Below, one piece after another: positions 25,114 through 33,855 of a DNA stretch of 64,000 nt (position 1 is the first letter of the stretch; each line of letters starts with the position of its first letter). A program made the position numbers and the translations under genes. This DNA comes from Bombilactobacillus bombi. GTDB taxonomy: Bacteria > Bacillota > Bacilli > Lactobacillales > Lactobacillaceae. The stretch is taken from NCBI RefSeq assembly GCF_003522965.1, contig NZ_CP031513.1, forward strand, positions 1,302,001 to 1,366,000. The letters are read 5' to 3'. The notes under the pieces were generated by a model. That model saw only the letters and a list, made by a program, of their open reading frames with translations, did no database searches and was not told the DNA's origin.

Positions 25114-26421
25114 ATGGACAGTAATATTGCTGCTAAAATAGCTGCAACTCCGATTGTTGACCAATTGAAGGACTATCAACCTTTATTTTGGAAGAATCCC
25201 AATTATGGTCAAGCAGATTCAGACTTACCTTTCAGCAAAGAATATATTTTTGATGCTGTTGCTCGTTGGGAGCGATTTGCTCCTTATTTGGCAGTGGCGT
25301 TTCCTGAAACCAAGGCTATGCATGGCATTATCGAATCACCACTAACTCCAATTGAACACATGCAAAAGGCTTGGTCCAAATATAATAATTACGATTTACC
25401 AGGTACTCTCTATATCAAACAAGATAACGCCTTACCGATTTCTGGCTCAATCAAGTCGCGTGGTGGCATCTACGAAGTCTTAAAATTTGCTGAAAAGGTG
25501 GCAATGACTGATGGTGATTTAACTTATATGGATGATTATTCTGTTTTAGCTACACCTCGTTATCAAAAAATCTTTTCTAAATATGGAATCACTGCTGGTT
25601 CTACGGGCAATTTAGGCTTAAGCATTGGTATTGCTGCGGCAACTTTTGGGTTCAAAACTACTATTCACATGTCGCATGATGCACGTACTTGGAAAAAAGA
25701 AAAACTGCGCGCTAATGGTGTCCAAGTTATTGAACACGATGGCGATTGCAACTTTGCAGTAGCTCAAGCTCGCCAACAAGCTTCCAATGATCCTTATACG
25801 TATTTTATTGACGATGAGGGTTCTAAAGATTTATTCCTTGGTTATGCTGTCGCTGCTGTGCGTCTACAAAAACAGTTAGTCCAACAACATATTCGTGTTG
25901 ATCAAGATCATCCTATTTTCGTTTATCTGCCTGCTGGTGTCGGTGGCAGCCCGGGTGGTGTTACTTTTGGTTTGAAAGAAATTATTGGTTCCGATATCCA
26001 TGGTATCTTTGCCGAGCCAACTCACATTCCTTCAGTTACTTTAGGAATGGCAACTGGTTTGAATCATGACATTTCAGTATACGATATTGGGATTGATGGT
26101 AATACTCAAGCTGATGGTCTAGCCGTCAGTCGTCCTTCCGTTTTGGCTGGACGTATCATGAAAACTTTTTTACGTGGTTGTGCAACTTTTAATGATTCGG
26201 AAATTTTAAAATATGTAACTTTACTAGCTGATAGTGAAAATATTAAAATTGAGCCTTCAGCTGCGGCTGGCTTTGCTATTATAAAAGAAACTGTTTCTGC
26301 TCTCCAAGACGATTATAATTTTGCCAATGCTACTCATATTGTTTGGTCAACTGGTGGTAATATGGTCCCAGTCGCTGATATGCAAAAATTTTATCAAATG
26401 GGAAAAGAACTCTTAAATTAA
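25114..26421 (+). CDS. dsdA: D-serine ammonia-lyase
   Basis: A 435-aa PLP enzyme that turns D-serine into pyruvate and ammonia. The PLP lysine is in SGSIKSRGG (about residue 111), the phosphate-binding glycine loop in AGSTGNLGLSIGIA and the second glycine stretch in LPAGVGGSPGG, with EPTHIPSVTLGMATG after it, all as in DsdA. Length fits the family (about 440). It has a GGGG-type ribosome site and its own terminator. The next gene is an amino-acid permease, which may import the substrate. Confidence 0.94.
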   Translation: MDSNIAAKIAATPIVDQLKDYQPLFWKNPNYGQADSDLPFSKEYIFDAVARWERFAPYLAVAFPETKAMHGIIESPLTPIEHMQKAWSKYNNYDLPGTLYIKQDNALPISGSIKSRGGIYEVLKFAEKVAMTDGDLTYMDDYSVLATPRYQKIFSKYGITAGSTGNLGLSIGIAAATFGFKTTIHMSHDARTWKKEKLRANGVQVIEHDGDCNFAVAQARQQASNDPYTYFIDDEGSKDLFLGYAVAAVRLQKQLVQQHIRVDQDHPIFVYLPAGVGGSPGGVTFGLKEIIGSDIHGIFAEPTHIPSVTLGMATGLNHDISVYDIGIDGNTQADGLAVSRPSVLAGRIMKTFLRGCATFNDSEILKYVTLLADSENIKIEPSAAAGFAIIKETVSALQDDYNFANATHIVWSTGGNMVPVADMQKFYQMGKELLN

Positions 26422-26442
26422 ATATTAATAATAATTTTATGA

Positions 26443-26476
26443 GAAGATGATAATATTTATCATCTTCTTGTTTTTT
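26443..26476 (+). terminator. Terminator of dsdA
   Basis: Stem GAAGATGATAA / TTATCATCTTC, then TTGTTTTTT. Confidence 0.88.
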
Positions 26477-26597
26477 CCTTTATTTAGATTGTTTATCATC
26501 AATATTATCCAGATGTGATTTTTGTTAATTTTAATTTTGTGATAGAATTAAGGTTCTATATATTGTTGATACCAAATTAGATGAGGAGTTGTTAATA

Positions 26598-27932
26598 TTG
26601 GCAGAAAAAAAGTCCTTATCACGTTCTCTTTCCGCCCGCCATGTTAGTATGATTGCTATTGGTGGGACCATCGGTACCGGGCTATTTCTAGGTTCGGGAG
26701 AATCAATTCATAAGGCTGGTCCATTTATTTTAGTTATTTATTTAATTACAGGTTTCTTTGTATTTTTAATGATGCGAGCCTTAGGTGAATTATTACTTTC
26801 TGATACAGATACAATTATTTTTGTTGATTTTATCAAAAAATATTTAGGCGAACGCACTGGCTTTATTATGGGCTGGACTTATTGGTTAGGCTGGTTAGTA
26901 ATCGCGATGTCAGAATTGACAGCTGTCGGAACTTATATGCAATTTTGGTTTCCCCATGTTCCTGCTTGGATTTGGGAGTTATTGTTTTTAGGATTGCTGT
27001 ATCTCATTAACATTGTAGCCGTTTCGGCTTTTGGTGAAACTGAATTTTGGTTTGCTTTAATCAAAATAATTGCTATCTTAGCAATTATTGCCACTGCTGT
27101 AATAATGCTGTTGTTCCATGTGCATACAAGCCAAGGTGCAGTCCGATTATCCAATTTATGGCGCTTTGGCGTTTCCTCTGGTAATAATTGGCAAATTATT
27201 GCTGCTTTTCAAATGGCATTCTTTTCCTTTTTAGGGGTTGAATTTGTGGGTGTTTCCGCTGCGGAAACTAAAGATCCTTTGACCAATATTCCTCACTCTA
27301 TTAATTCTGTGATTATGCGAATTTTGATTTTCTATATTGGCGCTTTAATGGCCATTATGGTTATTCAACCTTGGACAGATTACAATGCTGGTAAATCACC
27401 TTTTGTACAAGTCTTTGCCGGCATTGGTATTAAGGCAGCTGCAGGTATTATTAATTTTGTCGTATTGACAGCAGCGGCGTCTTCATTGAATAGTTCTCTG
27501 TTCACAACCGGGAGAATGTTATTCTCCCTTTCCAAACCGAAGAGCTACTTTGCTCAATTAAATAAGCAAGCCATCCCTATGCGTTCAATTACTTTATCTA
27601 CCTGTATCGTTGCTTTAGTGGTCTTTATTAATTATCTATTTCCTGAAGGTGCCTTCAAACTTATTACCTCGGTAGCTTCTGCGGCTTTTCTAATTATTTA
27701 TATGTTTTTAATGATTACTCATATTAAGTATCGCCAATCGATCGATTATCAACAGAGTAAGCAACTATTTAAATTACCTGGTGCACCCTACACAGATTAT
27801 TTAACGATTATTTTTATGGCTATCATTTTTCTAATATTATTATTTAATCCCGAAACAACTATTACGACTATTATCACCATTGTTTGGTTCGTAATTATTT
27901 CTCTTTTGAGTTATAGCCAAGTAAAATCTTAG
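26598..27932 (+). CDS. APC-family amino-acid permease (D-serine/D-alanine/glycine type)
   Basis: A 444-aa, 12-helix permease of the amino-acid transporter family. The start is TTG at 26598, nine nt after GAGGAG; an earlier in-frame TTG at 26589 overlaps the ribosome site. The signature SARHVSMIAIGGTIGTGLFLGSG is at the N-terminus, and FSFLGVEFVGVSAAETKDP in the middle is the conserved helix 6-loop region. The place behind dsdA suggests D-serine or D-alanine/glycine, but the family is broad and dsdA has its own terminator. Confidence 0.85.
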   Translation: MAEKKSLSRSLSARHVSMIAIGGTIGTGLFLGSGESIHKAGPFILVIYLITGFFVFLMMRALGELLLSDTDTIIFVDFIKKYLGERTGFIMGWTYWLGWLVIAMSELTAVGTYMQFWFPHVPAWIWELLFLGLLYLINIVAVSAFGETEFWFALIKIIAILAIIATAVIMLLFHVHTSQGAVRLSNLWRFGVSSGNNWQIIAAFQMAFFSFLGVEFVGVSAAETKDPLTNIPHSINSVIMRILIFYIGALMAIMVIQPWTDYNAGKSPFVQVFAGIGIKAAAGIINFVVLTAAASSLNSSLFTTGRMLFSLSKPKSYFAQLNKQAIPMRSITLSTCIVALVVFINYLFPEGAFKLITSVASAAFLIIYMFLMITHIKYRQSIDYQQSKQLFKLPGAPYTDYLTIIFMAIIFLILLFNPETTITTIITIVWFVIISLLSYSQVKS

Positions 27933-27933
27933 T

Positions 27934-27984
27934 AAAACTCTTAGATTGCATATTGATACAAATATGTCATCTAAGAGTTTTTTC
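27934..27984 (+). terminator. Terminator of the permease gene
   Basis: Stem AAACTCTTAGAT / ATCTAAGAGTTT with a T-run after it. Confidence 0.85.
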
Positions 27985-28009
27985 TTGGTTGTATTCGTAA
28001 GCAAACAAA

Positions 28010-28038
28010 TTGTAATCGCTTTCTATAAGTTATAAAAT
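28010..28038 (+). promoter_or_regulatory. Promoter of the dehydrogenase gene with overlapping cre site
   Basis: -35 TTGTAA (28010-28015), 17-nt spacer, -10 TAAAAT (28033-28038). TGTAATCGCTTTCT at 28011-28024 matches 13 of 14 positions of the CcpA cre consensus TGWAANCGNTNWCA and covers the -35, which predicts carbon-catabolite repression. Confidence 0.7.
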
Positions 28039-28071
28039 CTATATAGAAACATAAATATATAGGAGGTATCA

Positions 28072-29133
28072 ATGATGAAAGCAGTTAGAATTTATGGTAA
28101 AGAAGATATCAGAGTTGAAGATGTTCCAATCAGTGATCCAAAACCAGATCAGATTCAAATAAAAGTTAAATACTGTGGTATTTGCGGCAGTGACTTACAC
28201 GCCTATACTGATGGCTTCGGCTTACCAATGCACAAACATCCCATTACTGGCAGAGAAGTTCCGATTACTTTAGGACACGAATTTTCTGGTGAAGTTGTTA
28301 AATTAGGCAGTGAGATTACTGATTTTCAAATTGGCGATGCTGTAGCCATTGAACCATTAATTGCTTGTGGACACTGTGCTAATTGTCGTGCTGGTAACTA
28401 TAATTTATGCTTAAATATGCATGCCGAAGATGGTGGCAATTTCTTAGGCTATTCTGATGACGGTGGGATGGCTGAATATGTTAATGCTCAAGCAAGCTTT
28501 GCTTATAAATTACCTAAAGGTATGAACTATGAATTAGGTGCATTAACTGAACCAACGGCAGTTGCTTATGAAGCTATCAAAAAGAGTGGTTTAATTGCTG
28601 GTCAAACTGTTGCTGTTATGGGTGCTGGTCCTATTGGCTTATTAACTGCTTTATTAGCTAAAACTATGAATGCCTCTCAAGTATACATTTCGGATCTTTC
28701 TGAAGAACGTTTGGCTAAAGCTCAAGAATTAGGTCTAACAACTCTTAATCCTTCACAAGTAGATGTTAACGACGAAATTAGAAAAGATTTACCAAATGGT
28801 GTAGATATTACTTTTGAATGCGCTGGTGCTCAGCCAACCTTGAATACAGCTCTCCAAATTACTCGGCGTGGAGGTATTGTTCAAATTGTGGCTATTTTTG
28901 GTAAACCCGTAACAATTGATTTAAGTGCTGCTACTATGCAAGGATACAATATCAATACAGTTTTGGCATATAATAACTCTTTTCCTCTAGTAATGGGGAT
29001 GATTAATAATCATCAAGACTTATTCAAAAAATTAATCACTAATAAATTAGGATTTAACCAAGCCATAGAAGGAATTAAATCTTTGGCTACTGATAAGTCA
29101 CAAGTTAAAATTATGATTTCACCAGAACTTTAG
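28072..29133 (+). CDS. Zinc-dependent 2,3-butanediol dehydrogenase-like alcohol dehydrogenase
   Basis: A 353-aa medium-chain dehydrogenase. The catalytic zinc ligands are in CGICGSDLHAY, GHEFSGEV and EPLIACG; the structural zinc cysteines are in CGHCANCRAGNYNLC. The Rossmann motif is GAGPIGLL, followed by an acidic residue in YISDLSEER consistent with NAD. The pattern fits (R,R)-butanediol dehydrogenase/sorbitol dehydrogenase-like enzymes. The start may be the first or second ATG (28072 or 28075) after AGGAGG. A cre site in the promoter suggests use when glucose is gone. Confidence 0.85.
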   Translation: MMKAVRIYGKEDIRVEDVPISDPKPDQIQIKVKYCGICGSDLHAYTDGFGLPMHKHPITGREVPITLGHEFSGEVVKLGSEITDFQIGDAVAIEPLIACGHCANCRAGNYNLCLNMHAEDGGNFLGYSDDGGMAEYVNAQASFAYKLPKGMNYELGALTEPTAVAYEAIKKSGLIAGQTVAVMGAGPIGLLTALLAKTMNASQVYISDLSEERLAKAQELGLTTLNPSQVDVNDEIRKDLPNGVDITFECAGAQPTLNTALQITRRGGIVQIVAIFGKPVTIDLSAATMQGYNINTVLAYNNSFPLVMGMINNHQDLFKKLITNKLGFNQAIEGIKSLATDKSQVKIMISPEL

Positions 29134-29140
29134 AATATCA

Positions 29141-29188
29141 AATAAGCTTATCAATTTTGTAACTTTCGTTGATAAGCTTATTTTTTTG
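29141..29188 (+). terminator. Terminator of the dehydrogenase gene
   Basis: Stem AATAAGCTTATCAA / TTGATAAGCTTATT followed by TTTTT. Confidence 0.9.
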
Positions 29189-29244
29189 ACTTATTTTTAG
29201 ATAAAATGCTAAGATTATTTCAATTCCATTTAAGGAGGTTAAAA

Positions 29245-29565
29245 ATGAAAGGATACCTTTATTTAACAGTGGCTATTATTGGTGAAATTGTTGGCACCAA
29301 CTTTTTAAAAGCTACTAATAATTTTCACTCTCTCATACCATCTTTAGTCTGTATTTGTTCTTATTGTGTTTGTTTTTATTCATTAACATTAGCCTTGGAT
29401 TCAATACCATTAAATATTGCTTACGCCTTGTGGGGAGCAATTGGTATTACCTTAATTACTGCTACTTCGTATTTTATTTGGAAAGAACCTTTGAATGTTC
29501 CTACTTTAATCGGTTTAATCCTAATTATTCTGGGAACCGTTCTAGTAGAATTCTATCATTCATAA
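29245..29565 (+). CDS. SMR family multidrug/quaternary ammonium exporter
   Basis: A 106-aa, four-helix small multidrug resistance protein. The start at 29245 follows AAGGAGG. The essential membrane Glu is in AIIGEIVGTNFLKATNNF, and the conserved helix 3-4 segment is IAYALWGAIGITLITATSYFIW. It works as an antiparallel homodimer, exchanging protons for cationic drugs or guanidinium-like compounds. It is a single gene, not the paired two-subunit form. Confidence 0.9.
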   Translation: MKGYLYLTVAIIGEIVGTNFLKATNNFHSLIPSLVCICSYCVCFYSLTLALDSIPLNIAYALWGAIGITLITATSYFIWKEPLNVPTLIGLILIILGTVLVEFYHS

Positions 29566-29572
29566 AGGAAAG

Positions 29573-29606
29573 CTGAGACTAAAAATCGTCCCAGCTCCTA
29601 TAATAC
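29573..29606. terminator. Hairpin of the GAGCTGGGAC...GTCTCAGCT type
   Basis: AGCTGAGAC / GTCCCAGCT arms between the convergent SMR and nucleoside hydrolase genes. T-runs are weak on both sides. It is similar in design to 8834-8868 and 53972-54006. Confidence 0.5.
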
Positions 29607-29609
29607 ATA

Positions 29610-30554
29610 TTATTTTTGATAGGGTGCTGACTGTGCTAATTCATCAATTTTATCATAAAATGCATCCGCGTTTACTTGAGTTACAAAATCAACCACCCGG
29701 CCTTTTTCATTATCAATATATGTGCGGCCCGCACCAGGACCTTGTGTCAAAACGGCAGTCTTGACTAACTTCGATTCTACTAATTCAGGATAATTGCTGA
29801 CTAAAGTTGTTAAAACATCCCATAAGTAATAAGTTGAATTAGCCTCAAAAGAATGAACTAATGAATAGCCCTGCCCAATTAAATCTAAAGCCGGATATTG
29901 CCGCTGACTGGCCCAGCGCCAACGTAATTCTGGAGTCAATGGTACTTGATTAGTACTATCTAAAGCAACCAATGTAATATCTAAGTCAGATTGCCAAACA
30001 GTTTGCACTGCTTCTGGATCCCAATATGCGTTCCATTCCATAGTGCCATCTTGTTGAGGTTCAGCTACATTGCCTTGACCATTGAGCGCACCACCCATCC
30101 AATACAGCCGCTCAATATTGGCCGCAATTTCTGGTTTAATTGCTAAAGCCCGTGCCAAATCAGTCAATGGTCCAGTCATTACTAAAGTGACTTTTGTTGC
30201 TGATTGCATAATTTTATCAATCATATCTAAATGTGCTGGCTTCTCCATTAAGGGCGTGTTAATAGTTCTTTTTTCATTTAAAATTGGAAAATCATCAAAA
30301 GAAAAAGCACTCAAACGCCACTCTTTTGGAAATTGGTGAATCGCACGTGAATTAGATTTAGCAACTGTTGTTTGACAATCTGCACCACCAAAGACATCAA
30401 TAATCTTACGAGAAGCTGAAGTTGCAGGATCTACATAACCATCCGCATCAGTAACTCCCACACCTAGAAGATTAACATCCGGCATTGGTAACAATAATAA
30501 TAAAGAAACCAAATCATCAACATTTCCATCATGATTAAAATAAAAATTGCGCAT
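29610..30554 (-). CDS. Inosine-uridine preferring nucleoside hydrolase family protein
   Basis: A 314-aa enzyme that splits ribonucleosides into base and ribose. The N-terminal calcium site reads FNHDGNVDD where most family members have DTDPGIDD; the first Asp is replaced by Asn/His, while the later two Asp remain. TGPLTDLARAL and the YWMGGAL segment are typical. The changed first Asp hints at altered metal binding or substrate. It is a single gene. Confidence 0.85.
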   Translation of the reverse strand: MRNFYFNHDGNVDDLVSLLLLLPMPDVNLLGVGVTDADGYVDPATSASRKIIDVFGGADCQTTVAKSNSRAIHQFPKEWRLSAFSFDDFPILNEKRTINTPLMEKPAHLDMIDKIMQSATKVTLVMTGPLTDLARALAIKPEIAANIERLYWMGGALNGQGNVAEPQQDGTMEWNAYWDPEAVQTVWQSDLDITLVALDSTNQVPLTPELRWRWASQRQYPALDLIGQGYSLVHSFEANSTYYLWDVLTTLVSNYPELVESKLVKTAVLTQGPGAGRTYIDNEKGRVVDFVTQVNADAFYDKIDELAQSAPYQK

Positions 30555-30643
30555 CTTCGACCTCCAGAAATTTTTAATAAAATTATACGCAAAACTCCAT
30601 TATTAAGCAATTGCTTATCTGACATTGTTGATAGTCGTGGGTT

Positions 30644-30814
30644 ATGATTACTGGAATTTTGTTAGTTATCAATTATCAAATTGGTTCCAAAGTAGCGGTA
30701 GCTGTTACCGAACACGATAAATTTAAAGGCTATCCTTTCGGAGGCACAGCTGTAATTCATCAAAATGAGCAAATTTTTAAAGATGCAACAGCCAGTCGCA
30801 GCTATTGTGATTAA
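30644..30814 (+). CDS. Short open frame, possible gene remnant
   Basis: A 56-aa frame with no clear ribosome site but coding-like composition (GSKVAVAVTEHDKFKG, then GYPFGGTAVIHQNEQIFKD). It looks like an internal piece of a soluble enzyme. I do not recognise the family. Nothing in frame continues it, so it is more likely a decayed fragment than a working gene. Confidence 0.25.
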   Translation: MITGILLVINYQIGSKVAVAVTEHDKFKGYPFGGTAVIHQNEQIFKDATASRSYCD

Positions 30815-30980
30815 TATTTAAAAAATATATTAACTTGATGCTGGTCCTAATTGGTAGACGACTAACAAACTCAATTATGTAAATTTTACAAAAACACCAA
30901 ATTCTAGTTTCCCAACATCATCTTTTGTTATGCAGCATAATACCTAATTTAGACATTATGACAACCCACAAACAAATATA
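30815..30980. other. Intergenic, no feature seen
   Basis: AT-rich stretch between a possible gene remnant and a terminator. I see no gene, repeat or clear promoter. Confidence 0.4.
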
Positions 30981-31022
30981 AAAAGTCCAGTAGCGGTTAA
31001 ATAAACTGATAACTGGATTTTT
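30981..31022 (-). terminator. Terminator of the 92-aa hypothetical gene
   Basis: TCCAGT / ACTGGA stem with a long loop that may hold extra pairs, followed on the minus strand by TTTTTATAT. Confidence 0.65.
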
Positions 31023-31030
31023 TAAATTAA

Positions 31031-31309
31031 CTATTTATCTTCTGACCAAATACCATTAACACCACTAACTACTCCTGCATCAAAGTCAGCGGTTTTCAAA
31101 CCGGTAATTTGCGAAAAACGTTCAATTACCTTCGGTTGAGCCCAGTTGGTTATTAACCGTAAATTAGTCTGATCATTAGGAACTACCCATTTACCTAGTT
31201 CTTCCAATTGTGGATAATCTTGGATATTAATTCGTTGATTATTTTTTAAAGCAATAATCATTACAGGACCTTGGATATATTGTTTTTGTTGGTCTAATAT
31301 TTTTTTCAT
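31031..31309 (-). CDS. Hypothetical small protein
   Basis: A 92-aa soluble protein. The start at 31309 follows GGAGGGG. It begins MKKILDQQKQYIQGPVMIIA and ends GVVSGVNGIWSEDK; I do not recognise a family and see no catalytic motif. It lies downstream of oppA behind that gene's terminator and has its own promoter with a palindromic operator-like site. Confidence 0.65.
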   Translation of the reverse strand: MKKILDQQKQYIQGPVMIIALKNNQRINIQDYPQLEELGKWVVPNDQTNLRLITNWAQPKVIERFSQITGLKTADFDAGVVSGVNGIWSEDK

Positions 31310-31331
31310 AATATTCCCCTCCTCAAACTTT

Positions 31332-31360
31332 ATGATAGCGCTATCTTTAATTCTTAACAA
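31332..31360 (-). promoter_or_regulatory. Promoter of the 92-aa gene with 12-bp palindrome over the -10
   Basis: Minus strand: -35 TTGTTA (31355-31360), 17-nt spacer, -10 TATCAT (31332-31337). A perfect palindrome GATAGCGCTATC (31334-31345) overlaps the -10. TGATAGCGCTATCT fits 12 of 14 cre positions and resembles the site at 22289-22302. Confidence 0.5.
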
Positions 31361-31361
31361 C

Positions 31362-31397
31362 AAAAAACTGCAACTCTGACTGAGAGTTACAGTTTTA
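31362..31397 (-). terminator. Terminator of oppA
   Basis: Stem AAAACTGTAACTCT / AGAGTTGCAGTTTT followed on the minus strand by TTG. Confidence 0.85.
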
Positions 31398-31404
31398 ACA
31401 GATT

Positions 31405-33042
31405 TTACTTTTTAATTCGTAAAGACACCATATTGTATAAAGAATCTGGTCCATAATCAAGATTTTGTAAACGTGAATGTGTCATGAATGCTTGACCGTT
31501 TTGGTATAGTGGAATAACTCCTTGTTGCTCATTCAAAATATCTTGTGCCGCAACCATATCTTGCCAGCGAGCACTAGAATTATTCGCATCTTGAGACAAA
31601 CTTTGGTTAACCAATGCGTCATATTGTGAATTAGACCATTTACCACTATTATAACTTCCTGTAGTTGTGAATAGCGTTAAGAAGTTAATTGGATCAGGGA
31701 AATCAGCATTCCACATTGTTACTACCACATCAAAGTCACCACTAACCGAACGACTTAAACGACTCTTATAAGGAACGTTATTGAGTTCCACTTTTAATCC
31801 TGGCAGTTTTTCCAACTGGCTTTGTAAAAATTCACTTTGCTGCTTGGCGATATCTGTATCATCACCTAATAAAGAAATTTTAATCTTTTTTTGTCCGGTT
31901 TCAGCTAAACCTTGTTGCCATAACTCTTTTGCTTGTGCTAAGTCATATTTTGTATTAGCTAGTCCGGTTTTCTTGGTAGCATCAGTAAAATCTTGCTGTT
32001 TATTATCAGGGTTAAACGCCATATTAGAAGCTGTCACTGAATTGGCAACTGAGGTCCCATTACCTAAAACTTTCTTGGTCAATTGCTGACGATTAATGGC
32101 TAGGGACATTGCTTGGCGTAATTTTGGATTTTTAAAGAAAGCTAATTTCTTTTGATTCAATTCTAAATAAACTGTAGAATTTTGCTTTAAAACTCCGTAA
32201 CCCTTAGATCCCTTCATTTGCTTGGAAGTATCACCACTAAGCTCAACTCGATCTAATTTGTTAGCTTGGTATAGGTTTAAAGCAGTGGAAGCATCTTTAA
32301 CTACTTGATATTTTAGCTTTGGCACTTTCACGTCTTTGGCATCCCAGTAACGATTATTTTTCACTTGTGTCCAGCTATTATCGGCACTATTCCAATTTAC
32401 CATTTTGTACGGTCCATTAAAGATTAAGGTTTTAGAATTAGTACCATATTTTTTACCCCATTTTTGTACTGCTTTAGGGTTTTGTGGGAAGAAAAAGTCC
32501 GCTGCCATTAATTCATTAAAGTATGGAATTGGCTTTTCTAAAGTAACTTGTAGTTTATAGTTATTTAAGGCCTTGATGCCTAAAGAATTAACTGGCTTTT
32601 TTCCTTCAGTAATAGCCTTAGCATTGGCAATACCTTCATAGATGTAAGCATATTGTGATTTAGTTTTGGGATCAACCGTCCGCCGCCAAGCAAAGACAAA
32701 ATTCTGCGCGGTTACCGGATCGCCGTTGCTCCATTTAGCATTTTTGCGAAGAGGGAAAGTATAAGTCAGTCCATTATTAGTTGGTTGAACTACTTTAGTT
32801 GCAATTGCTGGTTCTAACTTCTTACCCTGATAACGATATAAGCCTTCCATTGTATTCGTAATAGCTTGTGCACTAACGATATCAGTAGCCATCGAAGAAT
32901 CAGCTGTTGAGACAACATCTTTCGACATAATCCGCGCTGTATCAGTTGGAGTTTGACTTTGGCTAGTGGAACCACAACCAACTAAGGTAAAGATACTAAC
33001 TAAAGTTAAGGAACTGACAGCTATTAATTTTTGTAATCGCAT
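31405..33042 (-). CDS. oppA: Oligopeptide-binding lipoprotein OppA (intact paralogue)
   Basis: A 545-aa lipoprotein of the SBP_bac_5 family. A signal peptide with lipobox TLVGC gives a lipid-anchored receptor on the outer face of the membrane. GLTYTFPLRKNAKWSNGDPVTAQNFVFAWRR is the family signature (about residue 90). It is closely similar over its whole length to the broken copy at 5258-6901 and keeps the Trp codon lost there. There are no transporter genes beside it, so it probably serves an Opp permease elsewhere, perhaps the one ending at base 439. Confidence 0.93.
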   Translation of the reverse strand: MRLQKLIAVSSLTLVSIFTLVGCGSTSQSQTPTDTARIMSKDVVSTADSSMATDIVSAQAITNTMEGLYRYQGKKLEPAIATKVVQPTNNGLTYTFPLRKNAKWSNGDPVTAQNFVFAWRRTVDPKTKSQYAYIYEGIANAKAITEGKKPVNSLGIKALNNYKLQVTLEKPIPYFNELMAADFFFPQNPKAVQKWGKKYGTNSKTLIFNGPYKMVNWNSADNSWTQVKNNRYWDAKDVKVPKLKYQVVKDASTALNLYQANKLDRVELSGDTSKQMKGSKGYGVLKQNSTVYLELNQKKLAFFKNPKLRQAMSLAINRQQLTKKVLGNGTSVANSVTASNMAFNPDNKQQDFTDATKKTGLANTKYDLAQAKELWQQGLAETGQKKIKISLLGDDTDIAKQQSEFLQSQLEKLPGLKVELNNVPYKSRLSRSVSGDFDVVVTMWNADFPDPINFLTLFTTTGSYNSGKWSNSQYDALVNQSLSQDANNSSARWQDMVAAQDILNEQQGVIPLYQNGQAFMTHSRLQNLDYGPDSLYNMVSLRIKK

Positions 33043-33171
33043 AATAAACCCTCTTTCCTCTCAAATAATTAAATAGAGTTTACTATGATTACAACTAAAT
33101 GTAAATAGAATAATTAGAAAAAATGAATTATTTTTAATAAAAAATCAGATATATGAGAATAATTTCTAACA

Positions 33172-33756
33172 TCAATGCAAAGCATCAATAGTTTTTTCAA
33201 AAGTAAATTGTTGATTAGCATAACTAAACTGTAAAATACAGCAATTAGTAAAATGAACCCGCTGTTGAACTTCCTGCCAGTCAAGCCACCGACGCAAGAA
33301 CATAAAACTAGCTCCTCCATGGCTGACCGCTAAGACTTGCTGATGTTGTGGACGCTCCATCACCTCGGTCAATGTCTGGACCATTCGTTTTTGTACCTGT
33401 ACATCTGATTCACCACCATATTGCACAAAAAAATCACCATAAGAATGACGTTGGGGATCATCATGGGGATTTAAGACCTCACTTTGCCCCTCAAAAACCC
33501 CAAAATTCCATTCTTTTAAACCTTTTAAGCGTTCATAGGGTTGCTTAGTAATATATTCCAGAGTGTCACTAGCTCGTTCTTGTGTGGATGCATAAGCATG
33601 ATCAAAAGTTATTCCCTGAGCTTTTAAATACTGTCCCACCTTTTGGGCATCACTAATTCCTTTAGCAGTCAGGGGGGAGTCACTTGCCCCTTGAATTCGA
33701 TGTAGAGAATTAAATAGAGTTTCACCGTGACGCATTAAATATAATTGTTGAGTCAT
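33172..33756 (-). CDS. Histidine phosphatase family protein (phosphoglycerate mutase-like)
   Basis: A 194-aa cytosolic phosphatase. The phosphohistidine motif is LMRHGETLFN (residues 7-16), with the conserved Arg in DSPLTAKG..., the Glu in LKGLKEWNFGVFEG and the second His in AVSHGGAS. It belongs to the GpmB/CobC-like branch; the substrate cannot be named. A GGAGG site precedes the ATG. It stands alone, divergent from the sugar transporter gene. Confidence 0.88.
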   Translation of the reverse strand: MTQQLYLMRHGETLFNSLHRIQGASDSPLTAKGISDAQKVGQYLKAQGITFDHAYASTQERASDTLEYITKQPYERLKGLKEWNFGVFEGQSEVLNPHDDPQRHSYGDFFVQYGGESDVQVQKRMVQTLTEVMERPQHQQVLAVSHGGASFMFLRRWLDWQEVQQRVHFTNCCILQFSYANQQFTFEKTIDALH

Positions 33757-33831
33757 TTAAATTCCTCCTTCAAGCATCATTAACTCTATGATTAGCAGAT
33801 TGAACTATAATAGACACAGAAAGGAAGTTCG

Positions 33832-33855
33832 ATGTTGAACAATGCACAATCATAG
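33832..33855 (+). CDS. Seven-codon leader ORF overlapping the sugar transporter start
   Basis: AAGGAA lies 5 nt before ATG at 33832, which opens a seven-codon frame ending in TAG at 33853-33855. The transporter ATG at 33842 lies inside it in another frame and is 15 nt from the ribosome site. This could couple translation by termination-reinitiation. The alternative is that only the second ATG matters. Confidence 0.3.
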   Translation: MLNNAQS

